A stretch of 64,000 nt of DNA from Dysgonomonadaceae bacterium zrk40 (lineage in GTDB: Bacteria > Bacteroidota > Bacteroidia > Bacteroidales > Dysgonomonadaceae): NCBI GenBank assembly GCA_016916535.1, contig CP070276.1, forward strand, positions 62,001-126,000. The letters run 5' to 3'. Positions 1 to 9,558 of the stretch are shown piece by piece. The stretch's first letter is position 1; every line of letters starts with the position of its first letter. The translations under genes were made by a program, and so were the position numbers. The notes beneath the pieces are model-generated. The model was not told where the DNA came from. It ran no database searches and saw nothing but the letters and a program-made list of their open reading frames with translations.

Positions 1-2
1 AC

Positions 3-1781
3 CTGATTCCATTGGCACTCCCACTGGCTATCCTGCTGGCATCGCTCATGGTTTTCGGGAACCTGGGGGAGAACCTGGAGCTGCTCGCCATCAAATCGGC
101 CGGCATCCCCCTGCTCAAGACCATGAAGCCGCTCATCATCCTCATCGCTTTCATCAGCCTGGGTGCTTTCTTCTTCCAGAACAATGCACTCCCCAGGATA
201 CAGACCAAGTTTTACTCACTGCTGATATCGATCCGACAAGCTTCTCCCGAACTGGATGTGCCCGAAGGGGTCTTTTACAAGGAGATTGACGGATACAACC
301 TATACGTGGGAAAGAAAGATCGCGAGACAGGCATGCTTCATGATGTGCTGATCTATGACGTGGCCAGCGGTTTCAACAACATGGCGGTGATTGTTTGTGA
401 CTCGGCACGGATGAGCATGACCGAGGACAAGACCATGCTCATTTTCACCATGTACAGCGGACAGCAGTTCCAGAACTTCACTGAGGGCTCTTCATCACGT
501 TATCGTGCCGATTTTGTGCCCTATGCACGGGAGAATTTTGACACCAAGACCATGATGATCTCATACGATGCCAACTTCAACCGGATGGGGGAGGATGTAA
601 TCGAAGGCAGCTCTACAAGCAACTATGTATCGAAGAACCTTTCTGAGTTGAGTGTCTCGATCGACTCGATGACGGTGATTCTCGACAGTGTGAACCTGAT
701 GGATCGGAACCTGATGAAGAACTACTCCCATCTCTCTTTCAGGAACAGCTATCCCGCCAATCAGAAAGATTCGTTGATTTTGGCAGCACGCTCTTCAACA
801 GTGGAGACAGAGGTGCCGCGACCCGATACCCTGCTCCAGTCGATGACGTTGAACAAACAATCTTCCGTATTGCAATCCGCCTTTCACAAAGCGGAAAACA
901 ACAGCAACGAGTTCCTCTTCCGCTCACTAAATAAGACTACTACCCGTAAAACCATCAACCGTCACTGGGTAGAGTGGCACCGCAAGTTCACCATCCCCTT
1001 TACCTGCCTCCTCTTCTTCTTCATCGGGGCTCCGCTGGGATCTATCGTCCGCAAAGGGGGACTGGGTACACCCATTGTCATTTCAGTGATCCTCTTCATC
1101 ATCTACTACATCGTCGACAACGTCGGATACAAAATGACCCGCGACGGTGTCTGGGTGCATTGGTTCGGTATGTGGTTCAGTGCACTCACCTTGCTGCCCA
1201 TCGGGGTCTTCCTTACCTACAAGGCAATGAACGACTCGGTAATCATGAATGCCGACACCTATACCCAGTTCTTCAAGAGACTCTTCTTTATACGCGAGAA
1301 ACGATCCTATCCGGTGAAGAGCGTGGTGATAGACAAACCTAATTTCCCGGCCATCACAGCGATGATGGAAGAGATTTCCCGTGACACAAATCACATCCTG
1401 GAGAAATACAACGGCTTCTCATACAGGGATTATTGGAGCAATGAGGGCTATGAGCAGGAATTGCGTACCCTTAAAAGCAAGATGGAGATCACCCTCAACC
1501 AGGTATCCAATGCGCACGACCTCGACATCCTGGCGAAAGCAGAAGAGTTTCCCGTGCTGATCAGCAATTTAAGGATCTTTCGTCCCGGTTCGTTGCCGTC
1601 TCGCATTGCGATGTATTTCTTCCCGTTGGGTATCCTCCTGAGGCTACTCTCCTATCCCTTTGAAGTGCGCATCAGGAAAGACCTGAGAAGCATAGCCCAG
1701 CGCAGCGAAGAGCTGGCAGGGATCATTCGCAAGGATTATCCCCTGGTATACGAAAAAACCGCTCAAAACCAATTCATATAA
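3..1781 (+). CDS. LptF/LptG-family permease (YjgP/YjgQ), 5'-truncated
   Basis: Inner-membrane subunit of the lipopolysaccharide export ABC transporter, which with LptB extracts LPS for transfer along the Lpt bridge. The reading frame is open to the left edge (it reads L-I-P-L-A-L-P), so the first membrane segment and the true start lie outside the window; the TTG at 12 is an internal Leu codon. Visible are two N-terminal hydrophobic segments (about residues 1-16 and 36-58), a periplasmic beta-rich region (about 70-300), and three further membrane segments (about 325-415, with FTIPFTCLLFFFIG). A C-terminal cytoplasmic tail of about 170 residues follows, longer than in proteobacterial LptF/G. 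The stop codon abuts the ribBA start with no spacer, so the two are probably translated from one mRNA. Whether it is LptF or LptG cannot be decided here. Confidence 0.88.
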   Translation: MIPLALPLAILLASLMVFGNLGENLELLAIKSAGIPLLKTMKPLIILIAFISLGAFFFQNNALPRIQTKFYSLLISIRQASPELDVPEGVFYKEIDGYNLYVGKKDRETGMLHDVLIYDVASGFNNMAVIVCDSARMSMTEDKTMLIFTMYSGQQFQNFTEGSSSRYRADFVPYARENFDTKTMMISYDANFNRMGEDVIEGSSTSNYVSKNLSELSVSIDSMTVILDSVNLMDRNLMKNYSHLSFRNSYPANQKDSLILAARSSTVETEVPRPDTLLQSMTLNKQSSVLQSAFHKAENNSNEFLFRSLNKTTTRKTINRHWVEWHRKFTIPFTCLLFFFIGAPLGSIVRKGGLGTPIVISVILFIIYYIVDNVGYKMTRDGVWVHWFGMWFSALTLLPIGVFLTYKAMNDSVIMNADTYTQFFKRLFFIREKRSYPVKSVVIDKPNFPAITAMMEEISRDTNHILEKYNGFSYRDYWSNEGYEQELRTLKSKMEITLNQVSNAHDLDILAKAEEFPVLISNLRIFRPGSLPSRIAMYFFPLGILLRLLSYPFEVRIRKDLRSIAQRSEELAGIIRKDYPLVYEKTAQNQFI

Positions 1782-3002
1782 ATGGAACAAAAAATTATTC
1801 TGAACACCATTGAAGAAGCCATTGAGGAGATCCGCAAGGGCAACTTCATCATTGTGGTGGATGACGAGGACAGGGAGAACGAGGGGGACCTGGTGATCGC
1901 TGCCGAGTGCATCACTCCCGAAAAGATTAACTTCATGGAGACCCATGCGCGTGGTCTGATATGCGCACCTATCACCCGCGAACGTGCTGAGGAGCTCGAT
2001 CTGCCCATGATGGTGTCGCATAACACATCTGTGCACTCAACCCCCTTCACCATATCCATCGACTTGCTCACGCACGGATGTACAACAGGTATTTCGGCTT
2101 ACGACAGGGCACAGACCATTCTGGCGTTGACACGCCAGGAAACAGCCCCCGAGGACTTCGGTCGTCCCGGTCACATCTTCCCCCTGCGTGCTCAGACAAA
2201 AGGTGTGCTGCGCAGGTCTGGTCATACCGAGGCTACAATCGACTTTGCTCGCCTGGCAGGCCTCTATCCTGCGGGAGCACTCGCCGAAATAAAGAGGGAG
2301 GACGGCTCTATGGCACGGCTGCCTGAACTGATGGAGATGGCACGCAAGTTCAATCTGAAAATTGTCTCAGTGGCCGACCTCATCAAGTACCGCCTGAAGA
2401 GCGAGTCGCTTATCGAACGGGGGGAATCGGTACATCTGCCCACTGCCTATGGTGACTTCCGGATGATTGCCTTCCAGCAGATCTCGACCGGTCAGGAGCA
2501 TGTGGCACTTATCAAGGGTGAGTGGGGTGACGATGAACCCCTGTTAGTGCGGGTACACTCATCCTGCATGACAGGTGACATCTTCGGCTCAATGCGCTGT
2601 GAGTGTGGCGAGCAACTTCACAAGGCATTGCAATTGATAGAGAAAGAGGGTAAGGGTGTACTGGTCTACCTCAACCAGGAGGGCCGCGGCATTGGTCTCA
2701 TGGCCAAGGCGGCGGCGTACAAACTGCAGGAGGAAGGCCTCGACACCGTTGATGCCAACCTGCACCTCGGTTATCAGGCCGACGAACGGGACTATGGTGT
2801 GGGTGCTCAGATCCTGCGGAGCCTGGGGGTATCCAAGATGCGACTGATGAGCAACAACCCCACCAAGCGTATTGGCCTGGAAGCCTATGGCCTTGAGGTG
2901 GTGGAGAACGTGCCACTGGAGATCGAGCCAAATGCTTACAACCACTTTTACATGGAGACCAAGAAAAAGCGGATGGGTCACCAGCTCAAAAGCTTTAAGT
3001 AG
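1782..3002 (+). CDS. ribBA: Bifunctional riboflavin enzyme: DHBP synthase / GTP cyclohydrolase II
   Basis: Catalyses two entry reactions of riboflavin synthesis in the cytosol: ribulose 5-phosphate to 3,4-dihydroxy-2-butanone 4-phosphate, and GTP to the diaminopyrimidinone precursor. Residues about 1-205 are the RibB domain, with the acidic [10 protein letters not shown] motif near residue 27 and RSGHTEA near 147. Residues about 210-400 are the RibA domain, with Zn-binding cysteines in [17 protein letters not shown] and NQEGRGIGL. The length of 406 aa is normal for the fused enzyme and both catalytic motifs are intact. It starts directly at the stop codon of the preceding permease gene. Confidence 0.97.
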   Translation: MEQKIILNTIEEAIEEIRKGNFIIVVDDEDRENEGDLVIAAECITPEKINFMETHARGLICAPITRERAEELDLPMMVSHNTSVHSTPFTISIDLLTHGCTTGISAYDRAQTILALTRQETAPEDFGRPGHIFPLRAQTKGVLRRSGHTEATIDFARLAGLYPAGALAEIKREDGSMARLPELMEMARKFNLKIVSVADLIKYRLKSESLIERGESVHLPTAYGDFRMIAFQQISTGQEHVALIKGEWGDDEPLLVRVHSSCMTGDIFGSMRCECGEQLHKALQLIEKEGKGVLVYLNQEGRGIGLMAKAAAYKLQEEGLDTVDANLHLGYQADERDYGVGAQILRSLGVSKMRLMSNNPTKRIGLEAYGLEVVENVPLEIEPNAYNHFYMETKKKRMGHQLKSFK

Positions 3003-3059
3003 CATCTGTAACAGCTCGTTGTGTTGCAGTGAAATGAAAACAAAGGTCGAAAACTGTCT

Positions 3060-4316
3060 ATGGAACTTCTTTATCTGCTGATTGGTTTCGTGGTGGGAGG
3101 CCTGATCGCTTGGATCATGGGAACCCTCTTCATGCGGACGAAGATGATCCCGAAGGGCGATCATGCGGCACTGGAGGAGAAAAACCAGTCGCTGCACCGC
3201 TCACTGGCAACTGTCACTGCCGAAAACAGGGCTATGATGGAAAAGATGGATGGACAGAAGAGTGAGATCGAAGCCCTCCACAAGCAGTTTAACCTGGAGT
3301 TTGAACAGATCGCTAACAGGATCCTGGAGGAGAAGAGCGAACGATTCACCCGTCATAACAGAGAGAGCATCAACATCATCCTAAAGCCATTGGAGGAGAA
3401 TATTGACCGCTTCCGCAAAAAGGTGGAGGAGGTCTATATCACCGAGTCCAAGGAGCGTTTCTCGCTGGGCGAGGAGGTGAAAAAGCTGCGGGAGCTGAAC
3501 GACCGGCTCAGCACCGAAGCTGTAAACCTGACAAACGCTCTCAAGGGGAACAGCAAGACGCAGGGAGACTGGGGACAGATGATTCTGGAGAACATCTTGG
3601 AGCGCTCCGGCCTGGTGAAAGGGCGTGAGTACTTCGTACAGGAGTATTTGCGCGATGCAGATGGCAACACACTTACCAATGAGCAAGGGAACCGAATGCA
3701 GCCGGATGTGATCATCGTCTACCCCGACGAACGGCGGGTGATCATCGATGCCAAGATGTCGCTTACCGCCTATGCCAACTACGTGGGGAGCGACGACCCT
3801 TCGGAGCAGAAGCGACTGATTGGCGATCACCTGCGCTCCGTGCGGCGCCACATAGAGGAGCTGAGTCGCAAGAGCTACCAGGAGTACGCCGTATCGCTCG
3901 ACTTCGTGATGATGTTCATCCCCAACGAGCCGGCATACCTGCTGGCACTGCAACATGAGGAGTCGCTGTGGCAGTACGCCTACGAAAGGAAGATCCTGCT
4001 GATCAGTCCCACCAACCTGATCGCCGCCCTCAAGCTGATCGCTGATCTCTGGAAAAGGGAGTATCAGAACCGCAATGCCATCGAGATTGCCGAGCGGGGT
4101 GCCGCCCTCTATGATAAATTCGTAAACTTTGTCGGCTCCCTCACCGAGATAGATACACATCTCGAGCGGGCACGACGAAGCTACGACAACGCCTATGGTC
4201 AGCTCACGTCGGGTAGGGGAAACCTGATAGGTCAGGCGGAGAAGCTGCGTGAACTGGGTGTCAAGACAAAAAAATCACTTCCTTCATCCCTCACAGATGA
4301 GGCTGAGGATGTTTAA
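3060..4316 (+). CDS. rmuC: RmuC-family DNA recombination protein
   Basis: RmuC proteins limit inversions and recombination at short repeats. They carry a PD-(D/E)XK-like nuclease fold, although the activity is poorly documented. This 418-aa protein has an N-terminal membrane anchor (about residues 2-22), a long coiled coil (about 35-150), and a conserved globular domain (about 155-360) with the candidate nuclease core [20 protein letters not shown], where an Asp is followed by D-A-K. The C-terminal tail is charged. It lies 57 bp after ribBA on the same strand. Confidence 0.92.
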   Translation: MELLYLLIGFVVGGLIAWIMGTLFMRTKMIPKGDHAALEEKNQSLHRSLATVTAENRAMMEKMDGQKSEIEALHKQFNLEFEQIANRILEEKSERFTRHNRESINIILKPLEENIDRFRKKVEEVYITESKERFSLGEEVKKLRELNDRLSTEAVNLTNALKGNSKTQGDWGQMILENILERSGLVKGREYFVQEYLRDADGNTLTNEQGNRMQPDVIIVYPDERRVIIDAKMSLTAYANYVGSDDPSEQKRLIGDHLRSVRRHIEELSRKSYQEYAVSLDFVMMFIPNEPAYLLALQHEESLWQYAYERKILLISPTNLIAALKLIADLWKREYQNRNAIEIAERGAALYDKFVNFVGSLTEIDTHLERARRSYDNAYGQLTSGRGNLIGQAEKLRELGVKTKKSLPSSLTDEAEDV

Positions 4317-4329
4317 ATGAATAAAACCA

Positions 4330-4363
4330 ACAGCTGAATGCTGCATGCTGACAGCTGTATGCT
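4330..4363. repeat. Short direct repeat in the rmuC-kbl spacer
   Basis: Two 13-bp copies, acagctgaatgct (4330-4342) and acagctgtatgct (4351-4363), repeat at 21-bp spacing and differ at one base. Each contains the palindrome CAGCTG. They fill most of the 62-bp rmuC-kbl gap. Function unknown. Confidence 0.5.
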
Positions 4364-4378
4364 AAAAATTAAAAAACC

Positions 4379-5566
4379 ATGTACGGAAAAATGCAACAAC
4401 ACCTCCAGGCTGAATTGAAGGCCATCGAGGAGGCAGGACTCTACAAAAGGGAGCGGATCATAGTCACCCCACAGCGGGCGGAGATTAGGGTACAGTCGGG
4501 ACAGGAGGTCCTTAACTTCTGCGCCAACAACTATCTGGGTCTTTCCGACCACCCACGACTCATCAATGCAGCGACAAAAGCACTGGAAGAACGCGGCTAT
4601 GGCATGTCGTCGGTACGCTTCATTTGCGGTACACAGGATTATCACAAGCAACTGGAAGAGACCATCAGCCGCTTCTTCGGCACCGACGATACCATCCTCT
4701 ACGCCGCTTGTTTCGACGCCAACGGAGGCCTCTTTGAGCCGCTTTTCACCGATGAGGATGCTATCATATCGGATGCCCTCAACCACGCCTCCATCATCGA
4801 CGGCGTACGCCTCTGCAAAGCGAAGCGCTACCGCTACGCCAATGCAGATATGGAAGATCTGGAGGCAAAACTACAGGAGTCACAGGCACAGCGTTTCCGC
4901 ATCATCGTCACCGACGGTGTCTTCTCCATGGATGGCAACGTGGCGCCGCTCGACCGGATCATGGAGCTGGCCGTACAATATGATGCGCTGGTGATGGTGG
5001 ATGAAAGCCACTCAGCCGGCGTGGTAGGCAGGACCGGCAAAGGGGTGACGGAACTTTACAACCTGCAGGGTGAGGTGGACATCATCACCGGTACGCTGGG
5101 TAAGGCTTTTGGTGGCGCCATCGGTGGATTCACCACCGGACGGCAGGAGATCATCGACATGCTGCGGCAGCGGTCACGTCCCTACCTCTTTTCCAATTCC
5201 ATCCCCCCCCTGGTGGCAGCGGCCGGCACCGAGGCATTCCGCTTGCTACAGGAGTCGAATGAGCTGCAGGACAAGCTGCATGAGAACGTGGACTATTTCG
5301 TCAGTCGCATGAAAGAGGCAGGCTTCGACATCAAGCCAACACAATCTGCCATTTGTGCCGTGATGCTCTACGATGCTAAGTTGTCGCAGCAGTTCGCTGC
5401 CGACCTGCTGGAGGAGGGAATCTACGTCACCGGCTTCTATTACCCCGTGGTACCGAAAGAGCAGGCACGCATTCGTGTGCAACTCTCCGCCGGCCATAAA
5501 CGTGAACACCTCGACAGAGCCATCGCCGCCTTCACCAAGGTAGGAAAGAATTTAGGAATCATATAA
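4379..5566 (+). CDS. kbl: 2-amino-3-ketobutyrate CoA ligase (glycine C-acetyltransferase)
   Basis: PLP enzyme of the alpha-oxoamine synthase family. It cleaves 2-amino-3-ketobutyrate with CoA to glycine and acetyl-CoA, the second step of threonine degradation. The 395-aa length is standard. Motifs seen: [13 protein letters not shown] near residue 44, the cofactor-stacking DESHSAG near 207, and the PLP lysine in [10 protein letters not shown] near 242. A run of eight C (5203-5210) lies in the coding sequence but the frame is intact. The adjacent downstream tdh supplies its unstable substrate, the same gene order as in E. coli. Confidence 0.97.
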   Translation: MYGKMQQHLQAELKAIEEAGLYKRERIIVTPQRAEIRVQSGQEVLNFCANNYLGLSDHPRLINAATKALEERGYGMSSVRFICGTQDYHKQLEETISRFFGTDDTILYAACFDANGGLFEPLFTDEDAIISDALNHASIIDGVRLCKAKRYRYANADMEDLEAKLQESQAQRFRIIVTDGVFSMDGNVAPLDRIMELAVQYDALVMVDESHSAGVVGRTGKGVTELYNLQGEVDIITGTLGKAFGGAIGGFTTGRQEIIDMLRQRSRPYLFSNSIPPLVAAAGTEAFRLLQESNELQDKLHENVDYFVSRMKEAGFDIKPTQSAICAVMLYDAKLSQQFAADLLEEGIYVTGFYYPVVPKEQARIRVQLSAGHKREHLDRAIAAFTKVGKNLGII

Positions 5567-5575
5567 CAACCCCTT

Positions 5576-5593
5576 ACAACTGACAACTGACAA
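5576..5593. repeat. Heptamer tandem repeat in the kbl-tdh spacer
   Basis: Two exact acaactg heptamers (5576-5582 and 5583-5589) are followed by acaa, running up to the tdh start codon. Short ACAACTG-type tandem runs are, as I recall, common in Bacteroidetes spacers. Function unknown. Confidence 0.5.
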
Positions 5594-5594
5594 T

Positions 5595-6620
5595 ATGAAA
5601 GCACTCGTTAAATTGCGTCCCGAGAAGGGCATCTGGATGGAAGAAGTTCCCGTTCCCTCAATAGGGGTGAATGATGTACTGATCAAGATTAAAAAGACAT
5701 CAATCTGTGGTACCGATCTGCACATATACAAATGGGACGATTGGTCGCAGAAAACCATCAAGACACCCATGACGATTGGCCACGAGTATGTGGGCGAGAT
5801 AGTGGACATGGGTAGCGGTGTTACGAACCTTAAGGTGGGAGACCGCGTGACGGGCGAGGGTCACATCGCCTGCGGTCACTGTCGCAACTGCCGTCGCGGC
5901 AAGCTGCACGTCTGCGAGAACACCATCGGTGTGGGGGTAAATCGTGACGGTGCCTTCGCGGAGTATCTCTCCTTGCCGGCTGCCAACGTGGTGAAGCTCG
6001 ACCCGCGCATCCCCGATGAGATTGCTTCCATCATGGATCCCTTTGGCAATGCCACCCATACGGCGCTCTCCTTTCCGCTGATCGCCGAAGATGTACTGAT
6101 CACCGGCGCGGGACTGATCGGCAGCATGGCCACTGCCATCTGCCGTTTCGCAGGGGCACGCTACATTGTGGTGAGCGACCTGAGTGATTACCGCCTAGAA
6201 ATCGCCCGCAAGATGGGAGCCACCCTCACGGTGAATCCCTCAAAGGGAGAGACCATTGCACAGGCAGTGACGCAACTGGGCATGCGTGGTTTCGACGTGG
6301 GGCTGGAGATGTCGGGGTCACCTGCCGGCTTCCGCGAGATGATTGACAACATGTACAACGGATCCAAAATCTCACTGCTGGGTATCCTTCCCAACAACAC
6401 ACAAGTTGACTGGAACGAGATCATCTTCAAGGCGCTCACCCTGAAAGGCATTTACGGACGGGAGATGTGGGAGACATGGTACCAGATGGAACAGATGATC
6501 GTTTCCGGTATCGACCTCACCCCCATCATCACCCATCGTTTCCATGTTGAGGAGTTCCAGAAAGGGTTTGATGTGATGGAGAGCGGTCAATGTGGCAAGG
6601 TGCTGCTCAGCTGGGAGTAA
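5595..6620 (+). CDS. tdh: L-threonine 3-dehydrogenase
   Basis: Zinc- and NAD-dependent medium-chain dehydrogenase that oxidises L-threonine to 2-amino-3-ketobutyrate, the substrate of the upstream kbl product. Motifs in order: catalytic-zinc Cys in [11 protein letters not shown] near residue 38, GHEYVGEI near 63, four structural-zinc cysteines in [15 protein letters not shown] near 97-111, and the Rossmann stretch [10 protein letters not shown] near 171. At 341 aa it has the normal length. It ends 4 bp from the stop of the convergent DUF4230 gene. Confidence 0.97.
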   Translation: MKALVKLRPEKGIWMEEVPVPSIGVNDVLIKIKKTSICGTDLHIYKWDDWSQKTIKTPMTIGHEYVGEIVDMGSGVTNLKVGDRVTGEGHIACGHCRNCRRGKLHVCENTIGVGVNRDGAFAEYLSLPAANVVKLDPRIPDEIASIMDPFGNATHTALSFPLIAEDVLITGAGLIGSMATAICRFAGARYIVVSDLSDYRLEIARKMGATLTVNPSKGETIAQAVTQLGMRGFDVGLEMSGSPAGFREMIDNMYNGSKISLLGILPNNTQVDWNEIIFKALTLKGIYGREMWETWYQMEQMIVSGIDLTPIITHRFHVEEFQKGFDVMESGQCGKVLLSWE

Positions 6621-6624
6621 TTAA

Positions 6625-7449
6625 TCAATACTTTAACAGATCGCTTGCCTTGTCGATCAGATGGTTTATTTTCTGCATGGGTGTGCTACCCTCTTGCTGT
6701 GGGAGCAGTGCAACCTCCTCTTCGGCTTTCGGTTCCAGCGGCTCGGGGTAAGCATACTCATCGATTAACGACATGTTTTCCAGCTGCCAATGGTTGGCAC
6801 TGACCACTTCACCGAGCAGCAGCTTCATCTGGTCGGCGGCGATCTTCATCAAACCGCTTTTGAGGGCAGCCTTTTTCACCTGCTCCTTGGCCAATTCCTG
6901 TATCTTCTGCAGGTCGCTTCGACCGATGAAGTTGAAAAGATCATCTTCAAAGTAGTAGTAGTTGAAATCGGTCTCCACTGAGAAGATCTCTGGCTTCGGG
7001 AACTCCAGCAAACGCACCCGCTTCTGCTCTTCATCAATTTCCCAGCGGCACTTCTTCACGTCGTAGCCGATCAGCACCCGTGCACGTACAATTACCAGTG
7101 CCTTTTTGGTGGAGGGAATGAATTTTAGCAGTTTCTTGGTATTCTCGTAGTTGTAGATTTCGTTGAGCTGACCTTCCGCCAGCACGATCTTGAAGACACG
7201 CTTCACACCCTCCACCACCGTGTGTGACTCGCTGCGCACGCCCGAGGATGCTCTTCTTGCATTTCGCAACTGTACCCACAAGTAGGTGATAATTCCGCCC
7301 GCCAGGAGGCCTGTGACCAATAGGCCGGTCACGTTCGGAGCTGCCGTACGACTGGTCGGTGTAAAGGATCGGTAAAGGTAAGCCGCAATCAACAGCAGTA
7401 GCAATGCAGCGATAATAATGACTGCTGTCTTAGCGATTTTTTTGGTCAT
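6625..7449 (-). CDS. DUF4230 domain-containing membrane-anchored protein
   Basis: Protein of the DUF4230 family; no biochemical role is known to me. The ATG at 7449 is preferred because the residues added by the longer frame (to 7476) are poorly suited to precede a membrane anchor. It then starts MTKKIAK, followed by two hydrophobic segments (about residues 6-22 and 33-53), suggesting membrane insertion. The DUF4230 core (about 70-235) is predicted to face the periplasm. The last 35 residues are acidic and low complexity. It is a single gene convergent with tdh. Confidence 0.8.
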   Translation of the reverse strand: MTKKIAKTAVIIIAALLLLLIAAYLYRSFTPTSRTAAPNVTGLLVTGLLAGGIITYLWVQLRNARRASSGVRSESHTVVEGVKRVFKIVLAEGQLNEIYNYENTKKLLKFIPSTKKALVIVRARVLIGYDVKKCRWEIDEEQKRVRLLEFPKPEIFSVETDFNYYYFEDDLFNFIGRSDLQKIQELAKEQVKKAALKSGLMKIAADQMKLLLGEVVSANHWQLENMSLIDEYAYPEPLEPKAEEEVALLPQQEGSTPMQKINHLIDKASDLLKY

Positions 7450-7558
7450 AGGGCAGTGGTTTGTTATAAAACGCAAAAAGAGGAGGAAAGGTTTGTTTTT
7501 TACTCATATTTTCTGTTCATGCATGAATGAGTCTACAGGGTATCTGAAATATTATCTG

Positions 7559-7566
7559 TAATTTTG
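7559..7566 (+). promoter_or_regulatory. Bacteroidetes -7 box (TAATTTTG) for the sixA-type gene
   Basis: TAATTTTG matches the TAnnTTTG -7 element of the Bacteroidetes primary sigma factor and lies 24 bp before the start codon at 7591. No clean -33 TTTG is seen. Confidence 0.5.
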
Positions 7567-7590
7567 TGCACTTAAAACGTCACCAACGAG

Positions 7591-8079
7591 ATGAAGACAC
7601 TTATTATACTGCGACACGGCAAAGCCGAACAAGATACAATGGCCAAGGATGATTACGACAGGATACTCACAGAACGGGGGCGAAAGAATGCCCGGGATAT
7701 GGGTGACTATATCGCAAACCGTTTTGGTAAACCCGACCTCATTCTCGCCTCATCAGCCAGAAGAGCTCACGAAACAGCCATCCAGGCAGCACAAGGCCTT
7801 ACATATTCCGAAGAGATGATTCAAACCGATCAGAACCTCTATTTTGCACCTGCCGCCTGGATCCTCAACAACCTCTCCAAGTTGCCCGACAGCGTGGAGA
7901 GCTGTCTCTACGTGGGTCACAATCCAGGTGTGACCGAGCTGATCAACGATCTGGGGGTACGCCTCGACAACCTCCCCACCGCTTCTGCCGTCTGCTTCGA
8001 GTTTCAACTCGATGCGTGGGTGGAGATCACACCGGAAAAAGCCAATTTCCGTTGGATCAAGCTGGCGCGCGAACTTTAA
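7591..8079 (+). CDS. SixA-type histidine phosphatase
   Basis: Small histidine-phosphatase superfamily protein. SixA removes phosphate from phosphohistidine in proteobacterial phosphorelays; the substrate here is unknown. The 162-aa chain begins with the catalytic signature LRHGKAEQD (phosphoacceptor His near residue 9). A second catalytic His lies in YVGHNPGVTE near 108, and the Arg pocket includes SSARRAHET. No signal peptide, so cytosolic. It is a single gene with its own predicted promoter, convergent with the YeiH gene. Confidence 0.88.
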   Translation: MKTLIILRHGKAEQDTMAKDDYDRILTERGRKNARDMGDYIANRFGKPDLILASSARRAHETAIQAAQGLTYSEEMIQTDQNLYFAPAAWILNNLSKLPDSVESCLYVGHNPGVTELINDLGVRLDNLPTASAVCFEFQLDAWVEITPEKANFRWIKLAREL

Positions 8080-8103
8080 ACTTACTGCTGCCGGGAGAGT
8101 TGC

Positions 8104-9288
8104 TTATAAGGAGCTGAACAACAGCCATGTGATCAGCAGAGTGAGCAGTATGTTAAAGGTTTGTGCTGTCAGGAACGACCAGATGTATTTGGTATTCTCT
8201 TTCTTGAAGATATAACGGAAATCGGTCTCCAGGCCGATGCTGACGAAAGCCAGCGAGAAGAGAAGTTCCCGTGCTCCCTTATTGGCCACTTTCGACAAAG
8301 CCTTACCTGTTTCCAGATCGAAAGCAAAACTGAACACCAATGATGCTGCCATGAAACCGAGCACGAACTTTGGGAAACGCTCCCAGAGAACACTCCCCGA
8401 AGGGCGGATGTCACTGTTGGTTCCCTTGTAGGACCAGTAGATGGAGATGGCAAAGGCAGCCACTCCCAGCAGCACGTTCTGTGCCGACTTGATGATCACA
8501 CTGTATTTCTCAGCAGTTTCACCAATGAACTTACCGGAGGCTACTACCGCTGCGGTGGTGTCGATGGTGCCACCCAGCCATGCACCCGCCACCTCCTGAC
8601 TCAGACCAATTATTTGAGCCAGCCAGGGGAGTAGATACATCATCGGGATGGCGATGATCAGTACCAGTGAGATGACGAACGAGAGCTTCTTGGGATCTCC
8701 CTTCATAGCACCGCTGGTGGCCACTGCCGCCGAGACACCACAGATGGAGACCGCGCTTGAGAGTAGAATCGACATCTCCTTGTCGATGCGAAAGAGGCGG
8801 GTTGCAATCCAGAAGCTGAAGTACCAGACTGAGAGCACCACGATCACCGCCTGCACCATGCCAAGAGATCCGGCCACCATGATTTGTTGAAAGAAGATGG
8901 AACTACCCAGGATCACCAGTCCCGCTTTGATGTAGTATTCACTGCGGGCCGCCGGTGCCAGCCATTTGGGCAAGCCGATGGTGTTGCGGATCAGCAGTCC
9001 GATGATTACGGCAAAGAAGACCGATTCAAAGCCGGTGCTCTTGATGAAGGGGATGCCGGTAAGGCTTCGTGAAAGCCATGCCAATAGAAAGATGACACCG
9101 AAAGAGAGCAGGAACTGTCCCCTGTCGCGGTTGCCCATGAAACGGTACCCCAGCCAGGCCAGCAATGCAACTATAACCGATACGGCAGCATAGTGCTGCA
9201 TCACCGATGGGATAAGAATCACAAATAACAGTATCACTCCACCGATGATGGTGGCTACCCAATCTTCATTTTTTAATGATTTCAACAT
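8104..9288 (-). CDS. YeiH-family putative sulfate exporter
   Basis: Integral membrane protein of the YeiH/PSE family (COG2855), annotated as putative sulfate exporters although substrates are rarely shown. The 394-aa protein has about ten hydrophobic segments across its length. A conserved central region reads SICGVSAAVATSGA (about residues 180-193) and GGTIDTTAAVVASG (about 238-251), typical of the family. No soluble domain. It stands alone, with a leader that holds a small hairpin (9304-9320). Confidence 0.87.
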   Translation of the reverse strand: MLKSLKNEDWVATIIGGVILLFVILIPSVMQHYAAVSVIVALLAWLGYRFMGNRDRGQFLLSFGVIFLLAWLSRSLTGIPFIKSTGFESVFFAVIIGLLIRNTIGLPKWLAPAARSEYYIKAGLVILGSSIFFQQIMVAGSLGMVQAVIVVLSVWYFSFWIATRLFRIDKEMSILLSSAVSICGVSAAVATSGAMKGDPKKLSFVISLVLIIAIPMMYLLPWLAQIIGLSQEVAGAWLGGTIDTTAAVVASGKFIGETAEKYSVIIKSAQNVLLGVAAFAISIYWSYKGTNSDIRPSGSVLWERFPKFVLGFMAASLVFSFAFDLETGKALSKVANKGARELLFSLAFVSIGLETDFRYIFKKENTKYIWSFLTAQTFNILLTLLITWLLFSSL

Positions 9289-9303
9289 AAAAGGTCGGTT
9301 TAC

Positions 9304-9320
9304 TTACCCGAGGCGGGTAA
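9304..9320 (-). promoter_or_regulatory. Inverted repeat in the YeiH gene leader
   Basis: TTACCCG and CGGGTAA form a perfect 7-bp stem with a 3-nt loop, between the predicted -7 box (9353-9360) and the start codon. It could be an operator or an RNA hairpin; there is no U-tract, so it is not a terminator. Confidence 0.4.
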
Positions 9321-9352
9321 CGAATTTCTTACATGATCTTTTGAATGATTGA

Positions 9353-9360
9353 CAAAAGTA
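9353..9360 (-). promoter_or_regulatory. Bacteroidetes -7 box (TACTTTTG) for the YeiH gene
   Basis: Reverse-strand TACTTTTG, about 65 bp before the YeiH start, gives an untranslated leader containing the 9304-9320 hairpin. Confidence 0.45.
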
Positions 9361-9471
9361 AAAAAAAATTATGAAATAGAGATAAATGTTCTTTTCGATT
9401 CCCCTCTTCTTTGTCATTGCTCCTCAAAAGAGAGTGTTTTGTCGATAAAACCGCGTTGTTCATCTATTTCA

Positions 9472-9503
9472 TTTGCCGTTGACCCTTGCAGGAACTATTT
9501 TTG
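9472..9503 (+). promoter_or_regulatory. Bacteroidetes promoter (TTTG-N20-TATTTTTG) for the outer-membrane receptor gene
   Basis: TTTG at 9472-9475 and TATTTTTG at 9496-9503 with 20-bp spacing fit the -33/-7 consensus. The box lies 56 bp before the chosen start at 9559 and inside the longer open frame from 9349, which supports the shorter start. Confidence 0.6.
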
Positions 9504-9558
9504 TGGAGTGTTTCTAAATTTATTTCAATTACGAATCAAACAATCTGTTAAAGACAAA

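Noticed and set aside
3381-4160. Open frame of 259 codons antisense to rmuC
   Set aside because: Fully inside a conserved gene on the other strand, no recognisable motif.
5203-5210. C8 run in kbl and G8 run in the aldo/keto reductase gene (17342-17349) as phase switches
   Set aside because: Shorter than the G10 tract, in enzymes with no expected benefit from switching; treated as chance for glycine/proline codons in GC-moderate DNA.
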